The notes under the pieces were generated by a model that was not told the DNA's origin, made no database searches, and worked only from the letters and a program-made list of their open reading frames with translations. The translations under genes were made by a program, and so were the position numbers. Of a stretch of DNA of 64,000 nt, positions 24,973 through 38,600 are shown piece by piece; the first letter of the stretch is position 1, and each line of letters starts with the position of its first letter. Source of the DNA: Salvelinus alpinus (lineage: Eukaryota > Chordata > Actinopteri > Salmoniformes > Salmonidae); NCBI RefSeq assembly GCF_045679555.1, contig NC_092100.1, positions 33,357,106-33,421,105 of the forward strand, written 5' to 3'.

Positions 24973-25330
24973 AGAGGAACAGAGGAGGAGTAGGATAAGG
25001 GTATGGCTAAAGGCTATAAGAACTGGTCGTCTAGTGTGTTGGGGACAGAGAATTAAAGGAGCAGATTTCTGGGCGTGGTAGAATAGATTCAAAGCATAAT
25101 GTACAGACAAGGGTATGGTAGGATGTGAGTACAGTGGAGGTAAACCTATGCGTTTAGTGGCGATGAGAGAGGTTTTGTCTCTGGTGGCATCAGTTAAACT
25201 AGCTGAGGTCTCTGCATGTGTGTGGGGTGGGATGAAAGAGCTATCTAAGGCATTTTGAGCGGTACTGAGGGCTCTACAGTGAAATATAACAATAAAAACT
25301 AGCAATGTCTCCAGTGATATCGTCATTTCA

Positions 25331-26554
25331 ACATATTTATTGTATCAAGTGTTAGACAAGTAACCTACAATGGCATAGACATTAATAGGCTACTTGATGA
25401 CCAACAGATGCAAATGTATCATTCTCCACGTTTATTGTGAGTTTCATTGTGGACTTTTCCCCAAAACAGAAGCACGCAAGGGAGTTCCATAATTTCCATT
25501 TAAAATTTCCAACTGCGCAGCGCTCGAGACCCAAGAACTGAGCATGCAGTAAAACCCTTTCCTTGCATGCAGTTAAAACCACCTTCGAGAGAATTTATGT
25601 AATGCGCACTAGTGCGCCTAAAGTCGTTTCCCAGTGCTTTGTCGCAGTTATTTCTCGATGTGCATCAGTTCTTGCATATTAATACTGTATGTTTTATGGA
25701 AAAAGGGTTGGAAATACGTGTCTCCATAATGAAATTGGCCTGTCTACAACTGGTAAAAAGTTGTCAGGACATGCTGCAGTGCTCTCTCAACACCCACACA
25801 CACCCCTCCGGCCCTCCCCTCCCCTCCCCACCACTCACACACTCAGCAACAGCCTTCCTCACTGCCTGATAGTCAGCAGCAGCAGGTCACAGGGAAATAG
25901 ATGTTCTTTTTTGTTGTTGAGAAATGCCATGATGGCATGGGTTGAATTTAGAAGTAGCCCAAAAACCTGGTAAATTTTCATCCATGACATCTTTTTCAAA
26001 TTAACTAAATGTCTGTAAAACTGCGCACAGGTCAACCCTGCTCTAGACACTTACAGGTTATTAATCTTATTGGTCCAGTTAGAGACCATATCATTTAGAG
26101 TCACAATTTGAGCTGTAGACTATAAAGGACATTATTTGGCCCTAATTTTACAGCCATTGATAAACTTGCAAATGTTGATAGTAGCCTATAATTGTTACTA
26201 CTCTGTAGTAAGCCATTTTCAGGAAGCTGTCCAGTTTGGCTGACCTTTTATTAAAGCACAGATTGTTTTGCAAATATGCTACCCTACCTACCAGTCTTCT
26301 TGAAATAGATTCATTGTTCCTTGTGTTATCGTGTTTGTCACATGCGCGGTTGTGAAATGGGAAGTGGGGAGAAAATCTATTAGTGACACTTGTGCGCACA
26401 TTGTATGCACATTTGTTCCATGTGGCCCTTATCAGACGTCATCTCCATGACATGTTCCTGTGATTTTTGGCTGGATCTTGACTTGTTTTAGTTGATACCC
26501 TGTTCACTCACCTCTGGCACAACTGATGCTCATATTCTGTCTTTTGCTTATTAG
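25331..26554. other. Upstream region of the paracaspase gene
   Basis: No repeat ends were recognised. A CA/CCCCTCCC-rich tract lies near 25,790-25,850. I searched for a death-domain exon (expected W and Leu-rich helices, phase-compatible donor) and found none I could support. The gene's first exon and promoter may lie here unseen. Confidence 0.4.
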
Positions 26555-26644
26555 GTAGCACAGTGCAGTAATGACCTGAACAGATCATACTTGAGGTTCA
26601 GAAGTTCTTATTTCACGGTGAAGTGATGAAAAACATGATCAGAG
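26555..26644 (+). CDS. Paracaspase N-terminal exon (candidate)
   Basis: Acceptor CTTTTGCTTATTAG| and donor ATCAGAG|GTGTGT. Phase 1 joins to the Ig1 exon, giving [17 protein letters not shown] at 26626 is the first usable start; an in-frame TGA at 26572 blocks upstream coding if the exon begins at 26555. If acceptor AACAG at 26583 is used instead, the frame is open and reads [19 protein letters not shown]. That could be the last helix of a death domain. This exon is inferred. Confidence 0.45.
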
Positions 26645-29600
26645 GTGTGTATTTGCCCTATTTATTGTGCAAGTTAACTATGTTCCATTTGATCAGTACA
26701 CTGACATAACATTATTTTGAATAACAAAACATAGTATTATGTTATATAACTTAACCTACAGTAACTGTGAAAGGGGCTATCTATTTTTAGACTTATAAAT
26801 TAATGATGTATACATAGTGATTCTTGAAGAATATAACTTCATGAGCTTAGTTCAAATGTCACACCTCATCAGAACCCAAAATATAAGGTTGTTTTACTCC
26901 AATGTTTGTAAACATTGTAAATGTTAACAAACACTGCATAGCCTAAAAACACTAATGCTGATATCATGGATGGTAAGCCCTTGCATCCATATCTGTCTAT
27001 GGCCCATCCCTCAGGTTTTTACCAACACAGAGGCTTTGTTATAGTTTCAACTGCGGATTGGCCCTTTAATCACTTATCACTTTATAAATTTACATTTTCA
27101 GACATCGTCATTGTGCAGCATCCTGTTTCTGTGTATGTACCACTGAACTATAAGGTGACTCTGAGTGTGAGAGCAGAGGGAACCGGTATCCTGAACTACC
27201 AGTGGTTCAAGTCTAGTAAAGAGGAGGTATGTGGTTGTTGAGGATTTTTGTTATTCTTGTCTGACACAGTATTATGTTGTCAATTCATAGAGTAACACAG
27301 TATATATCCAATGAAATGGTTAATGTTTTTTAGGTATTTGGTGGGACCAGAGCAGATCTGATTGTCACAGCCCAGAGGTCTCAGCTCTACATTTGTCGCG
27401 TGAATGACCAGTTCTGCAACTGTGTGTTCAGTGAATGGGTCAAAGTAAAGGTCCTGGACATTGCTAAACCAGGTATAGGAATCTCCTATATTAGTTACCA
27501 GTTCTAAGATAATAACATGTTTGTAATACAGATTATTAAATCTTATTTGATAAATTTAGAGCACTATTCTGCCTATAATGTATTGCTATTGCATTTTTTC
27601 TTATTTTTTTTCTTCAGGTCTCCCAGTAGCATGGCGAGGGGAGCCCCATATCGCTGTACACCCTGCACCCCAGACTGTCAGACAAGGGGAGAGACTCACC
27701 CTCAGCTGCACTGCCTTTGGCATTCCCACCCCTCACTACCAGTGGTACAGAAATGGACATCCTCTGTTGGGCAAGACCACGGACACACTGCAGGTAACAC
27801 CAGTGTTTATTTACTCCTGCACTGAGGTCATCGTGTTGACTCTGTCTTATCATTTGCTGGCTGCGATACCATGCTTCACCACTCCTATTTAGTGATATAG
27901 TGGTAAAAAAATAGGTGTGAAAAAAGGCGAAAAAAGTAACTCTCCCTATATTTTCAATGCAATTTCCCACAGAAAGTGAGTGACAAGTGCCGTACAAAAA
28001 AAAGTGGGTTAACTGTGTTTACTTGTGTTTACCCTCCACTACACCACTGGTCCTATGTAAACATTGTAATTTAGAATAACTTAGTTCATATTTAACATGA
28101 GGTTTAAATTCTAGGAGAGAAGTCTTATGTGTATGAGTAGAGCCAAACAGTGATGTGAATGCATTTGATTGTGTCCCTTGTAGATAGAGAATGCAGAGTC
28201 AGACCATAGAGGAACATATCTCTGCTATGTATCCAATGTTCTAGAGGAGAGATGGACAGAGGCAGCTGATGTTGAAATAGGTAAATGGAAGTGGGATGCT
28301 ACTTGAAGGGCATCTGGGCAACAAAAAGGAAATAATGTTTACATGAATTGAACATACTGTGAATGATGATGTCATATAGCCAAGTCTTTTGTGAATGCTG
28401 CTCTGTAATTATATACAGCTGTGCAATAGTGAATATGAAACTCTCACAGTAGCACATGACATAGCACTAGCAGCAGTTATTTTACGTTTTCAGTGTCATG
28501 AGCTTTACTATTAGCGTTTTATATATTCCCTGACAAAGTCTACCACATAATTCACTGGAAAGTAATTCCCCACTTTTCACTGAGCTAGTAAGTTCAGATT
28601 TCTGCACATCTCTCCCACAAGTGGGTCTTTCCATTCCACTGACGATTTAAGGTACTTTCCCTTTGTTAAAGACTGTACTAGAAGTTTTCAGGCTCTAAAA
28701 AGTGGTCAAGGAACTAGCCTTTGGATGTAGGTTCCCCTTTGTATGTGTTTTCTACATGTTGGCACATCAACAACATTCATATTTCAAAATCGTAATGAAT
28801 TTGACCCAACCAGTTTGAATGAACACTGGGAGTCCTTTTACACTCTCATATTGCTTTTGATCTTGTTTGTTGTGTTAACAGATTGAAGTGTGAAGTGTTA
28901 GGTTATGCACCTTTGTCTTTTATTATTTTTCCATTTCTTTTAGTGCCATCTAATCAACTCACAGGTAAGGGTCACTGGAATACAGTATCCGTTTGAGGTA
29001 TTTTTAGAATGCGGTTTGAGCATTATGTCATTGAAGTGGGGAACTGTTGTACCAGTATTTCCTGATATGTGTGGTTTCATGTTTCTATAGTATAATTAAT
29101 TAGCTGTTCTCAAAGTACAGTAAGGTGACCCTGATTACAAATTCCACCATGGTCTTTTCATCCAGCTACTGACAAAGTGGCCCTGCTTATTGGTAACCTC
29201 AACTACTCCCACCATCCGGACCTGATGGCTCCCACTATGGATGTCCATGAGCTGGCCAACCTGCTGCAGCAGCTGGGCTTCAGAGTGGTGTCTCTACTGG
29301 ATCTCACCAGGGAGGAGATGCTGGCGGCCATTGACAAGTTCCTTCTCCTGCTTGACAGGGGCGTGTATGGTGAGTTCAATACTGTACAGTATTCAGGTGG
29401 TTACATTACAAGGGAGAATGTATTTTGAATTGAGGGTTTTTCAGAGACTCTAGAAAGCTAATGATGACACTATTCACTGAAAAGGTGCAAATGCATACAA
29501 AAATATTTCTCTGTTAAGCTGAAACCAGACATCGTAGTCTTGTTAAGCTCCCTTTAAACGTATTTCTGCCCGTTTTGGTTGATCTAGCATAATCCTATGC

Positions 29601-32600
29601 TGCTGTTTAGAGATCTTATTAGTAGCTTGGTGTGAGAGTGTGGTTTAGCATGCAAATAAGAGGTGGAAAGGAGAAGCTTGGGCCTGTAGTGTTTGGAGCG
29701 AGATGCCTTGCTATGTATAGCTGTTTCCAGTGGTGTGAAGTACTTGAAAGTACTACTTAAGTCGTTTTTTGGGGTATCTGTATTTTACTTGACTATTTAT
29801 ATTTTTTACAACTTTTTACATTTTCCCTGACACCCAAAAGTACTCATTACATTTTGAATGCTTAGCAGGACAGGAAATTTGTCCAAATAACACACTTCTC
29901 AATAGTACATCTTTGATCATCCCTACTGCCTCTGATCTGTCTGACTCACTAAACACATGCCTCGTTTTTAAATGATGTCTGAGTGTTGGAGCATGTCCCC
30001 TGGCTATCAGTAAATGTTTAAAAAATATATAAAAATGTATGCTGTCTTGGTTGCATAATATAAGTAATAAAAATGATTTATACTATATATTTTAGCAATT
30101 CTATTTACTTTTGATAATTAAGTATATTTGAAACCAAATACTTTTATACTTTTACTCAAGTAGTATTTTACTGGGTGACTTTCACTTTTACCTGAGTAAT
30201 TTTCTATTAAGGTATCTTTACTTTTACTCAAGTATGAAAATCGTGTACTTTTTCCACCACTGGCTGTTTCTGAGGCCTGTAGCACTTCTACTTGGCAGAT
30301 TTATTTAGCACCTGTAAAGGGCCTTTAGCAACCTAGCAACTGTCAGCTTATCTTCCTTTTTATATTTGAGTCAAATAAGAACATTACATTTTATGTGGCA
30401 TGTAAACATTTGAAAGAGTTTGACATTTTCTGTCTCATCTAATAATCCATGCTTGTGTGTTGTATGGCTGTTATAGAAAACGAGGTCAGCTTAATATGAA
30501 AACCAATCTGAAAAGTAGCGATCTAGATTTTCTAGGAGCTTTAAGGACCTGCACAGTTTACAGATTCAAAACATGCTACCTGAAATTACCCTGCTTTTCC
30601 TGTTCACGCCATGTAACATGCGTTTGCCACGGATTTGATTTTAATCTGATTAAGCGATCAATGCTAAATAACTAAATAATTATTTTGGTGTATAACTGAT
30701 ATACACACAAAATATACAACTAACATAATGCTATCCCCCACAGCCCTGTTCTACTATGCTGGTCATGGGTACGAACGTTTAGGGAGAAACTATCTGGTGG
30801 CCGTAGACGCTCCACAACCATACCGTCCAGAGAACTGTGTCTGTGTACAGAGGGTCATGCGCAAGATGCAGGAGAGACGGACTGTATTGAATGTGGTCTT
30901 ACTAGACACTTGCAGAACATGGTAGGCCTCCTGATGGACACCTCATGTCATTGTTTGTTGCTCTACAGTGCCCTGCAAAAGTATTCACCCCCTTGGTGTT
31001 TTTCCTATTTTGTTGCATTACAACCTGTAATTTAAATGGATTTTTATTTGGATTTCATGTAATGGACATACACAAAATAGTCCAAATTGGTGAAGTGACA
31101 TGAAAAAAAAAAAACGGAAAAGTGGTGCGTGCATATGTATTCACCCCCTTCGCTATGAATCCCCTAAATAAGATCTGGTGCAAACAATTACCTTCAGAAG
31201 TCACATCATTAGTTAAATAAAGTCTACATGTGTGCAACCAAACTGTCAAAGGATCTGTCACATGATCTCAGTATATATACACTTGTTCTGAAAGGCTCCA
31301 GAGTCTGCAACACCACTAAGCAAGGGGTACCACCAAGCAAGCAGCACTATGAAGACCAAGGAGCTCTCCAAACAGGTCAGGGACAAAGTTGAGGAGAAGT
31401 ACAGATCAGGGTTGGGTTAGAAAAAATATCAGAAACTTTGAACATCCCATGGAGAACCATTAAATCCATTATTAAAAAATGGAAAGAATATGGCACCACA
31501 ACAAACCTGTCAAGAGAGGGCCCGCTCACCAAAACTCACGGACCAGGCAAGGAGGGCATTAATCGGAGAGACAACAAAGAGACCAAAGATAACCCTGAAG
31601 GAGCTGCAAAGCTCCACAGCGGGGATTGGAGTATCTGTCCATAGGACCACTTAGAGCCATACACTCCACAGAGCTGGGCTTTACGGAAGAGTGGCCAGAA
31701 AAAAATAAGCAAACATGTTTGGTGTTCGCCAAAAGGCATGTGGGAGACTCCCCAAACATATGGAAGAAGGTACTCTGGTCAGATGAGACAAAAATTGAGC
31801 TTTTTGGCCATCAAGGAAAACGCTATGTCTGGCGCACACCCAACATCTCATCACCCTGAGAACACCATCCCCACAGTGAAGCATGGTGGGGGCAGCATCA
31901 GGCTGTGGGGATGTTTTTCATCGGCAGGGACTGGGAAACTGGTCAGAATTGAAAGAATGATGGATGGCGCTAAATAAAGGGAAATTCTTGAGGGAAACCT
32001 GTTTCAGTCTTCCAGAGATTTGAGACTGGGACGGAGGTTCACCTTCCAGCAGGACAATGACCCTAAGCATAATGCTAAAGCAACACTGAAGTGTTTTTTT
32101 AACTTAGTTTCCACCATAATTTGCAAATAAATTCATTAAAAATCCTACAATGTGATTTTCTGGATTTTTTTCTTCTCATTTTGTCTGTCATAGTTGAAGT
32201 GTACATATGATGAAAATTACAGGCCTCTCTCATCTTTTTAAGTGGGAGAACTTGCACAATTGGTGGCTGACTAAATACTTTTTTGCCCCACTGTATATAT
32301 ATAACCAAATTCTTTGACTTTTGCTCAAGTAGTATTTTACTGGGTTACTTTTACTTTTACTTGAGTAACTTTCTATTAAGATATCTATATTTTTACTCAA
32401 GTATGACAATTTATTACTTTTTCCACCACTGCTAAAACAGGTGTTAAGTTGCATATTTTTATTTTCAGGTACAACCAAGATTGCATAGCTTCTGAAATCA
32501 GGCCCTTGGTACCAATGGGAAACACAGTGTATGGATATGCCACGTATGTATTTTTACTCTATGTAACAACAATTGATTTATGAGTGTTCATTCATGGCCT

Positions 32601-35600
32601 GAAATCTAAATGACCTGCCTTAATTAACAGATGTGAAAATGCAGAGGCTTATGAGGTACAGGACGGAGGGAAGAGCACCGGAATCTTCACTAAATATCTG
32701 AACAAGCACATCCTGCAGCCAGAGAAAGTCACCCACATCCTAGAGCTGGTGTCTGAGGGTCAGTGTTCTTGTACGATAGGCCTTGCTCTTGTGGAAGCCA
32801 TTTTAACATATATTCATTGCATTTTTTTAATATCAATATTTGTATTGCTTTATATCAATAATGGAATTTTCTATATCAATTATTCAAATGTTTATATACA
32901 GAAATGAATTGCTGATATCAATAATAAAAATTATATTTATAATTACATTTTTTATATCAATAATTACCCATTTGATTCATTGGAGAAACCCATTTTGATA
33001 ATAAAAAAAAAATCAATCATTCAAATTATTTATATAAAACATTTAATTATTGATATATATTTTATTTGTAGATATACATTTTATTTGTTGATATTGCTCA
33101 TAATTTTAAATATAAAACACTCAAATTACTGAATTATTATTATTATAGTGATAATTGGAATTATTGATATCGATAATTCCATTTTTTTATTTTTCCATTT
33201 TTTAAATTCATTATATAAGAAAATTCAATTATTGATATAAAAAAAATCACCCCTGAATCCTATGGGGAGTTATTGATATAAAACAATGGAAGTTTTGATA
33301 TTGAAAATCTGAATTATTGTTATTGAAAATGACATTACTGATATCAAAAATACAATTATTGATATAAAAAATATATGAATATTAGCATATATTTAGCACA
33401 ATTAAGACTTAAACCTGTATTTAAATTGTATCTAAACATTTATTCAATTATTTTCCATTTCTAAAGGAAAAGAAAATGATAGAAAATAAAAAAGACAAAA
33501 AGAAAATGTCTTGATTACAAACTGTATGTCTTCACACCCCATAGTTAATACTTGGTGGAAGCACCATTGATAGCCATTACATGTGTGAATCATTTTGAAG
33601 AAGATGAGTATTGTGGTGACAGCAGCATGTTATGGGTATGCTTGTTACTGGCAGGGACTGGGGAGTATGTTAGGATCAAAATAAATATCAAAGGAACAGG
33701 TAAAAAGTTAGAGGAAAACCCGCCATAGTCTTCTGAAAACCTAACCCGGCGACAGTTTTATTTTTCAGTGGAACAATTACATAAATTCTAATGCCAAAGA
33801 CACACCACAATGGCTTTCCATGAAGTGTTGAGTGTTCCTGAATGGTCTAGTAGTCTCAATCTTCACCTAAATCTGCGCGAAAATCAGTGATAACATAAAC
33901 ATTGAGTATTGCTGTCCATCAATGATTCCCAAGCAATTCCTTGAGCAATTTTGACAAAAACAATAGATACAGTGGGGAGAACAAGTATTTGATACACTGC
34001 CGATTTTGCAGGTTTTCCTACTTACAAAGCATGTAGAGGTCTGTAATTTTTATCACAGGTACACTTCAACTGTGAGAGACGGAATCTAAAACAAAAATCC
34101 AGAAAATCACATTGTGTGATTTTTAAGTAATTCATTTGCATTTTATTGCATGACATAAGTATTTGATACATCAGAAAAGCAGAACTTAATATTTGGTACA
34201 GAAACCTTTGTTTGCAATTACAGAGATCATACGTTTCCTGTAGTTCTTGACCAGGTTTGCACACACTGCAGCAGGGATTTTGGCCCACTCCTCCATACAG
34301 ACCTTCTCCAGATCCTTCAGGTTTCGGGGCTGTCGCTGGGCAATACGGACTTTCAGCTCCCTCCAAAGATTTTCTATTGGGTTCAGGTCTGGAGACTGGC
34401 TAGGCCACTCCAGGACCTTGAGATGCTTCTTACGGAGACACTCCTTAGTTGCCCTGGCTGTGTGTTTTGGGTCATTGTCATGCTGGAAGACCCAGCCACG
34501 ACCTATCTTCAATGCTCTTACTGAGGGAAGGAGGTTGTTGGCCAAGATCTCGCGATGCATGGCCCCATCCATCCTCCCCTCAATACGGTGCAGTCATCCT
34601 GTCCCCTTTGCAGAAAAGCATCCCCAAAGAATGATGTTTCCACCTCCAAGCTTCACGGTTAGGATGGTGTTCTTGGGGTTGTACTAATCCTTCTTCTTCC
34701 TCCAAACACGGCGAGTGGAGTTTAGACCAAAAAGCTCTATTTTTGTCTCATCAGACCACATGACCTTCTCCAATTCCTCCTCTGGATCATCCAGATGGTC
34801 ATTGGCAAACTTCAGACGGGCCTGGACATGCGCTGGCTTGAGCAGGGGGACCTTGCGTGCGCTGCAGGATTTTAATCCATGACGGCGTAGTGTGTTACTA
34901 ATGGTTTTCTTTGAGACTGTGGTCCCAGCTCTCTTCAGGTCATTAACCAGGTCCTGCCGTGTAGTTCTGGGCTGATCCCTCACCTTCCTCATGATCATTG
35001 ATGCCCCACGAGGTGAGATCTTGCATGGAGCCCCAGACCGAGGGTGATTGACCGTCATCTTGAACTTCTTCCATTTTCTAATAATTGCGCCAACAGTTGT
35101 TGCCTTCTCACCAAGCTGCTTACCTATTGTCCTGTAGCCCATCCCAGCCTTGTGCAGGTCTACAATTTTATCCCTGATGTCCTTACACAGCTCTCTGGTC
35201 TTGGCCATTGTGGAGAGGTTGGAGTCTGTTTGATTGAGTGGGTGGACAGGTGTCTTTTATACAGGTAACGAGTTCAAACAGGTGCAGTTAATACAGGTAA
35301 TGAGTGGAGAACAGGAGGGCTTCTTAAAGAAAAACTAACAGGTCTGTGAGAGCCGGAATTCTTACTGGTTGGTAGGTGATAAAATACTTATGTCATGCAA
35401 TAAAATGCGAATTAATTACTTAAAAATCATACAATGTGATTTTCTGGATTTTTGTTTTAAATTCCGTCTCTCACAGTTGAAGTGTACCTATGATAAAAAT
35501 TACAGACCTCTACATGCTTTGTAAGTAGGAAAACCTGCAAAATCGGCAGTGTATCAAATACTTGTTCTCCCCACTGTATATGTTGCCCTAAGAGTTGCGT

Positions 35601-38600
35601 AAAGCTGGTAGAATCTTATTACTCCGTACGGGAGTTGCAGCGATGGGACAAGACTATAACTACCAATTGGATACCACAAAATTGGGGAGAAAAAGGGGTA
35701 AAAAAAGAAAAAAAAGAAAATGTGGAGTAGGTTGTATACATCAGTAGGAAAAATATCAAATAAAATTTTAAGGCAGCAAATGTCAAGACTGTGCAAGGGG
35801 TGTGTATACTTTCAATAGGCACTGTATGTTGGAGCATGCAAATGTAATACCACCCCCATGAAGGTCTTTAAAATATAGTTTTTATATCAATAATTCAGTT
35901 ATCGATATCAAAAATGTGAATACTTTATATAAAAAAATATATGATTGATATAAAAATATATATATACTGTATATTGATGTATGCCGGTGGCTTTGCTTTT
36001 AGTACTTCCCTCTAGTGGCCACATTCTGCAGTCTGTGTGACTGACATTTCAGGATGGATGTTTTGACATACTATTAACACCAATCCATGACTCACATTGA
36101 AAACCCCAGGGTTTCTTTTGATGAATAGGAAAATTACTTTTGACAAAAATGACAAGATATTATGCAAGAAATACTAAATTCCCTGCTAATAAGAGCAGAA
36201 GTGTGGCTTTTGGCTCCATTGCTCCTCTATACGAGATGTACAGCAGTGTCTGTAAACGGGGTCAGACAACGTGTTGTTGTCTACTTGTTGGAGTACAGAC
36301 ATGTTGACATCTAAATGTTTATCCGTCACTGGCTACTCCCCCTGGTGTTTACCCTGCAGCAGGTAGCAGTGGGCGGAGCTTGGAGGGGTAAGCATGCTGT
36401 CCCCACTGGGTGCTTGTTTGTTTGTTTGATGGGTCTCTCTGGTAACATGACTTTGTGCGACAGAGCTGCATTAGCATGTGACCTCATTCTCTAGAAATTC
36501 ACACTGTTGGCCATAGCACAGCAGGAAACCTGAGAGGGGTAGAGTTAAAGACAGCTGCTCTGCCGTGTGTGTGCGTGTGTGTGTGTGTACCTCCCTACAC
36601 TGCTCTCCTGTGGTCACTCAGATCCAGTGACAGTGATCCTGCATAGCTTAACACAGCCCATCAAAGGGGGTGGTGGCACAGTACTGTATAGGTTGACTGA
36701 TGAATTGTCAGTGGCTGTAACAGTCGAACCTTGGCACAGAACCTCACGGCTTAGATTAGAGATATTTGCTGTATGTTAAGATTTCTCAGATGAGTTGCAC
36801 CACTACTCACAATAGGTTTTATTTCAGGGTTACAGCTGAAATACATTTCTGAAAGTGTTACAATTGTATCCATGTCACTGAAGTGACAGATCACATCACA
36901 ATCAGATTATGAGACCATTTTATGAACAATAAACACAGCGTTCCCAGAAACTCATTTGAGGAATTATGATCTATGTCCTTCTTGTCTTAGACTTATTTAT
37001 AAATGGAAAAATAGTTGATGTTGAACTGCTGTCCACTCAACTCTAATAGAAACATGGCGAAGACAGTGTCACGAATGACGTCACGGAAATGACAGGACCA
37101 AGGTGCAGCGTGGTGAGCGTACATTTCTTTTAATGTTATAAATGTCGCCAACAAAACAAGAAATACCAAAAACGAACGTGAAGCTGACTAGGGCTATACA
37201 TGCCATTATCACAGACAACTACCCACAACTAAGGTGGAAAAACAGACTGCCTAAGTATGATTCCCAATCAGAGACAACGATAGACAGCTGTCCCTGATTG
37301 AGAACCATACCCGGCCAAAACATAGAAACAGAAAACATAGAAATATATTTCGGTGGCGGCTCCGACGCAGACCCCGCTCCACCTCTGGCTCCCCCCACTT
37401 TGGTGGCGCCTCTGGACTGGGGACCCTCGCTGCAGGCCCCGGACTGGGGACCCTCGCTGCAGGCCCCGGACTGGGGGCCGTCGCTGGAGGCTCCGGACTG
37501 GGGGCCGTTGTTGGAGGCTCCGGACTGGAGGCCGTCGTTGGAGGCTCCGGACTGGAGACCGTCGCTGCAGGCTCCGGACCGCAGATCAATACTGGAGGCT
37601 TCGTGCCATGGATCCTCATTGCAGGCTCCGGGCCATGGACCATCACTGGAGGCTTCGTGCCATGAATCATCACTGGAGGCTTCGTGCCATAGATCATCAC
37701 TGGAGGGTTCGTGCCATGGATCATCACTGGAGGCTTCGTGCCATGGATCATCACTGGAGGCTTCGTGCCATGGATCATCACTGGAGGCTTCGTGCCATGG
37801 ATCATCACTGGAGGCTTCGTGCCATGGATCACCACTGGAGGCTTCGTGCTATGGATCATCACTGGAGGCTTCGTGCCATGGATCATCACTGGAGGCTTCG
37901 TGCCATGGATCATCACTGGAGTGAGGAGACGTATGGACAGCCTGGTGCGTGGAGCTGCCTCGTAAGCACGAGGAGTTGGCTCAGGTCTCCAACCTGACTC
38001 AGCCAAATCCTCGTGTGCATCCCCCCCAAAAAAATTGGCCTCCCGGTCTTTCGTGCCAGCCGTGACCCTGTGTAATCCTGGGCCCTTTTACTCGCTGCCT
38101 CCGCCTTCCTCGCTGCTTCCACCTGCTCCCACGGCAGGCGATCCTGTCCCGCCAGGATCTCCTCCCACGTCCAGGATCCTTTCCCATTCAGGATGTCCTC
38201 CCATGTCTAGTCCTCCTTACTACGCTGCTTGGTCCGTTTGTGGTGGGTAGTTCTGTCACGATCGTCGTCAGGGTGGAAATGACCGGACCAAGGTGCAGCG
38301 TGGTCAGCGTACATTTCTTTTTATTTATGAATGTCGCCAACAAAAACAAGAAACAACAAAAACGAACGTGAAGCTGACTAGGGCTATACAGGCCACTAAC
38401 ACAGACAACTACCCACAACTAAGGTGGAAAAACAGGCTGCCTAAGTATGATTCCCAATCAGAGACAACGATAGACAGCTGTCCCTGATTGAGAACCATAC
38501 CCGGCCAAAACATAGAAACAGAACACATAGAAATAAAGAAACTAGAATGCCCACCCTAGTCACACCCTGGCCTAACCAAAGGGCGTGACAGACAGCTTGC

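Noticed and set aside
25790-25850. CpG-island-like promoter
   Set aside because: The tract is CA and CCCCTCCC simple sequence with few CpGs.
37404-37921. Possible CRISPR-like array
   Set aside because: Units are contiguous with no unique spacers, and the host is a vertebrate.
37298-37997. Two long plus-strand frames over the minisatellite
   Set aside because: A 27-bp repeat keeps several frames open at once; these are by-products of the repeat.
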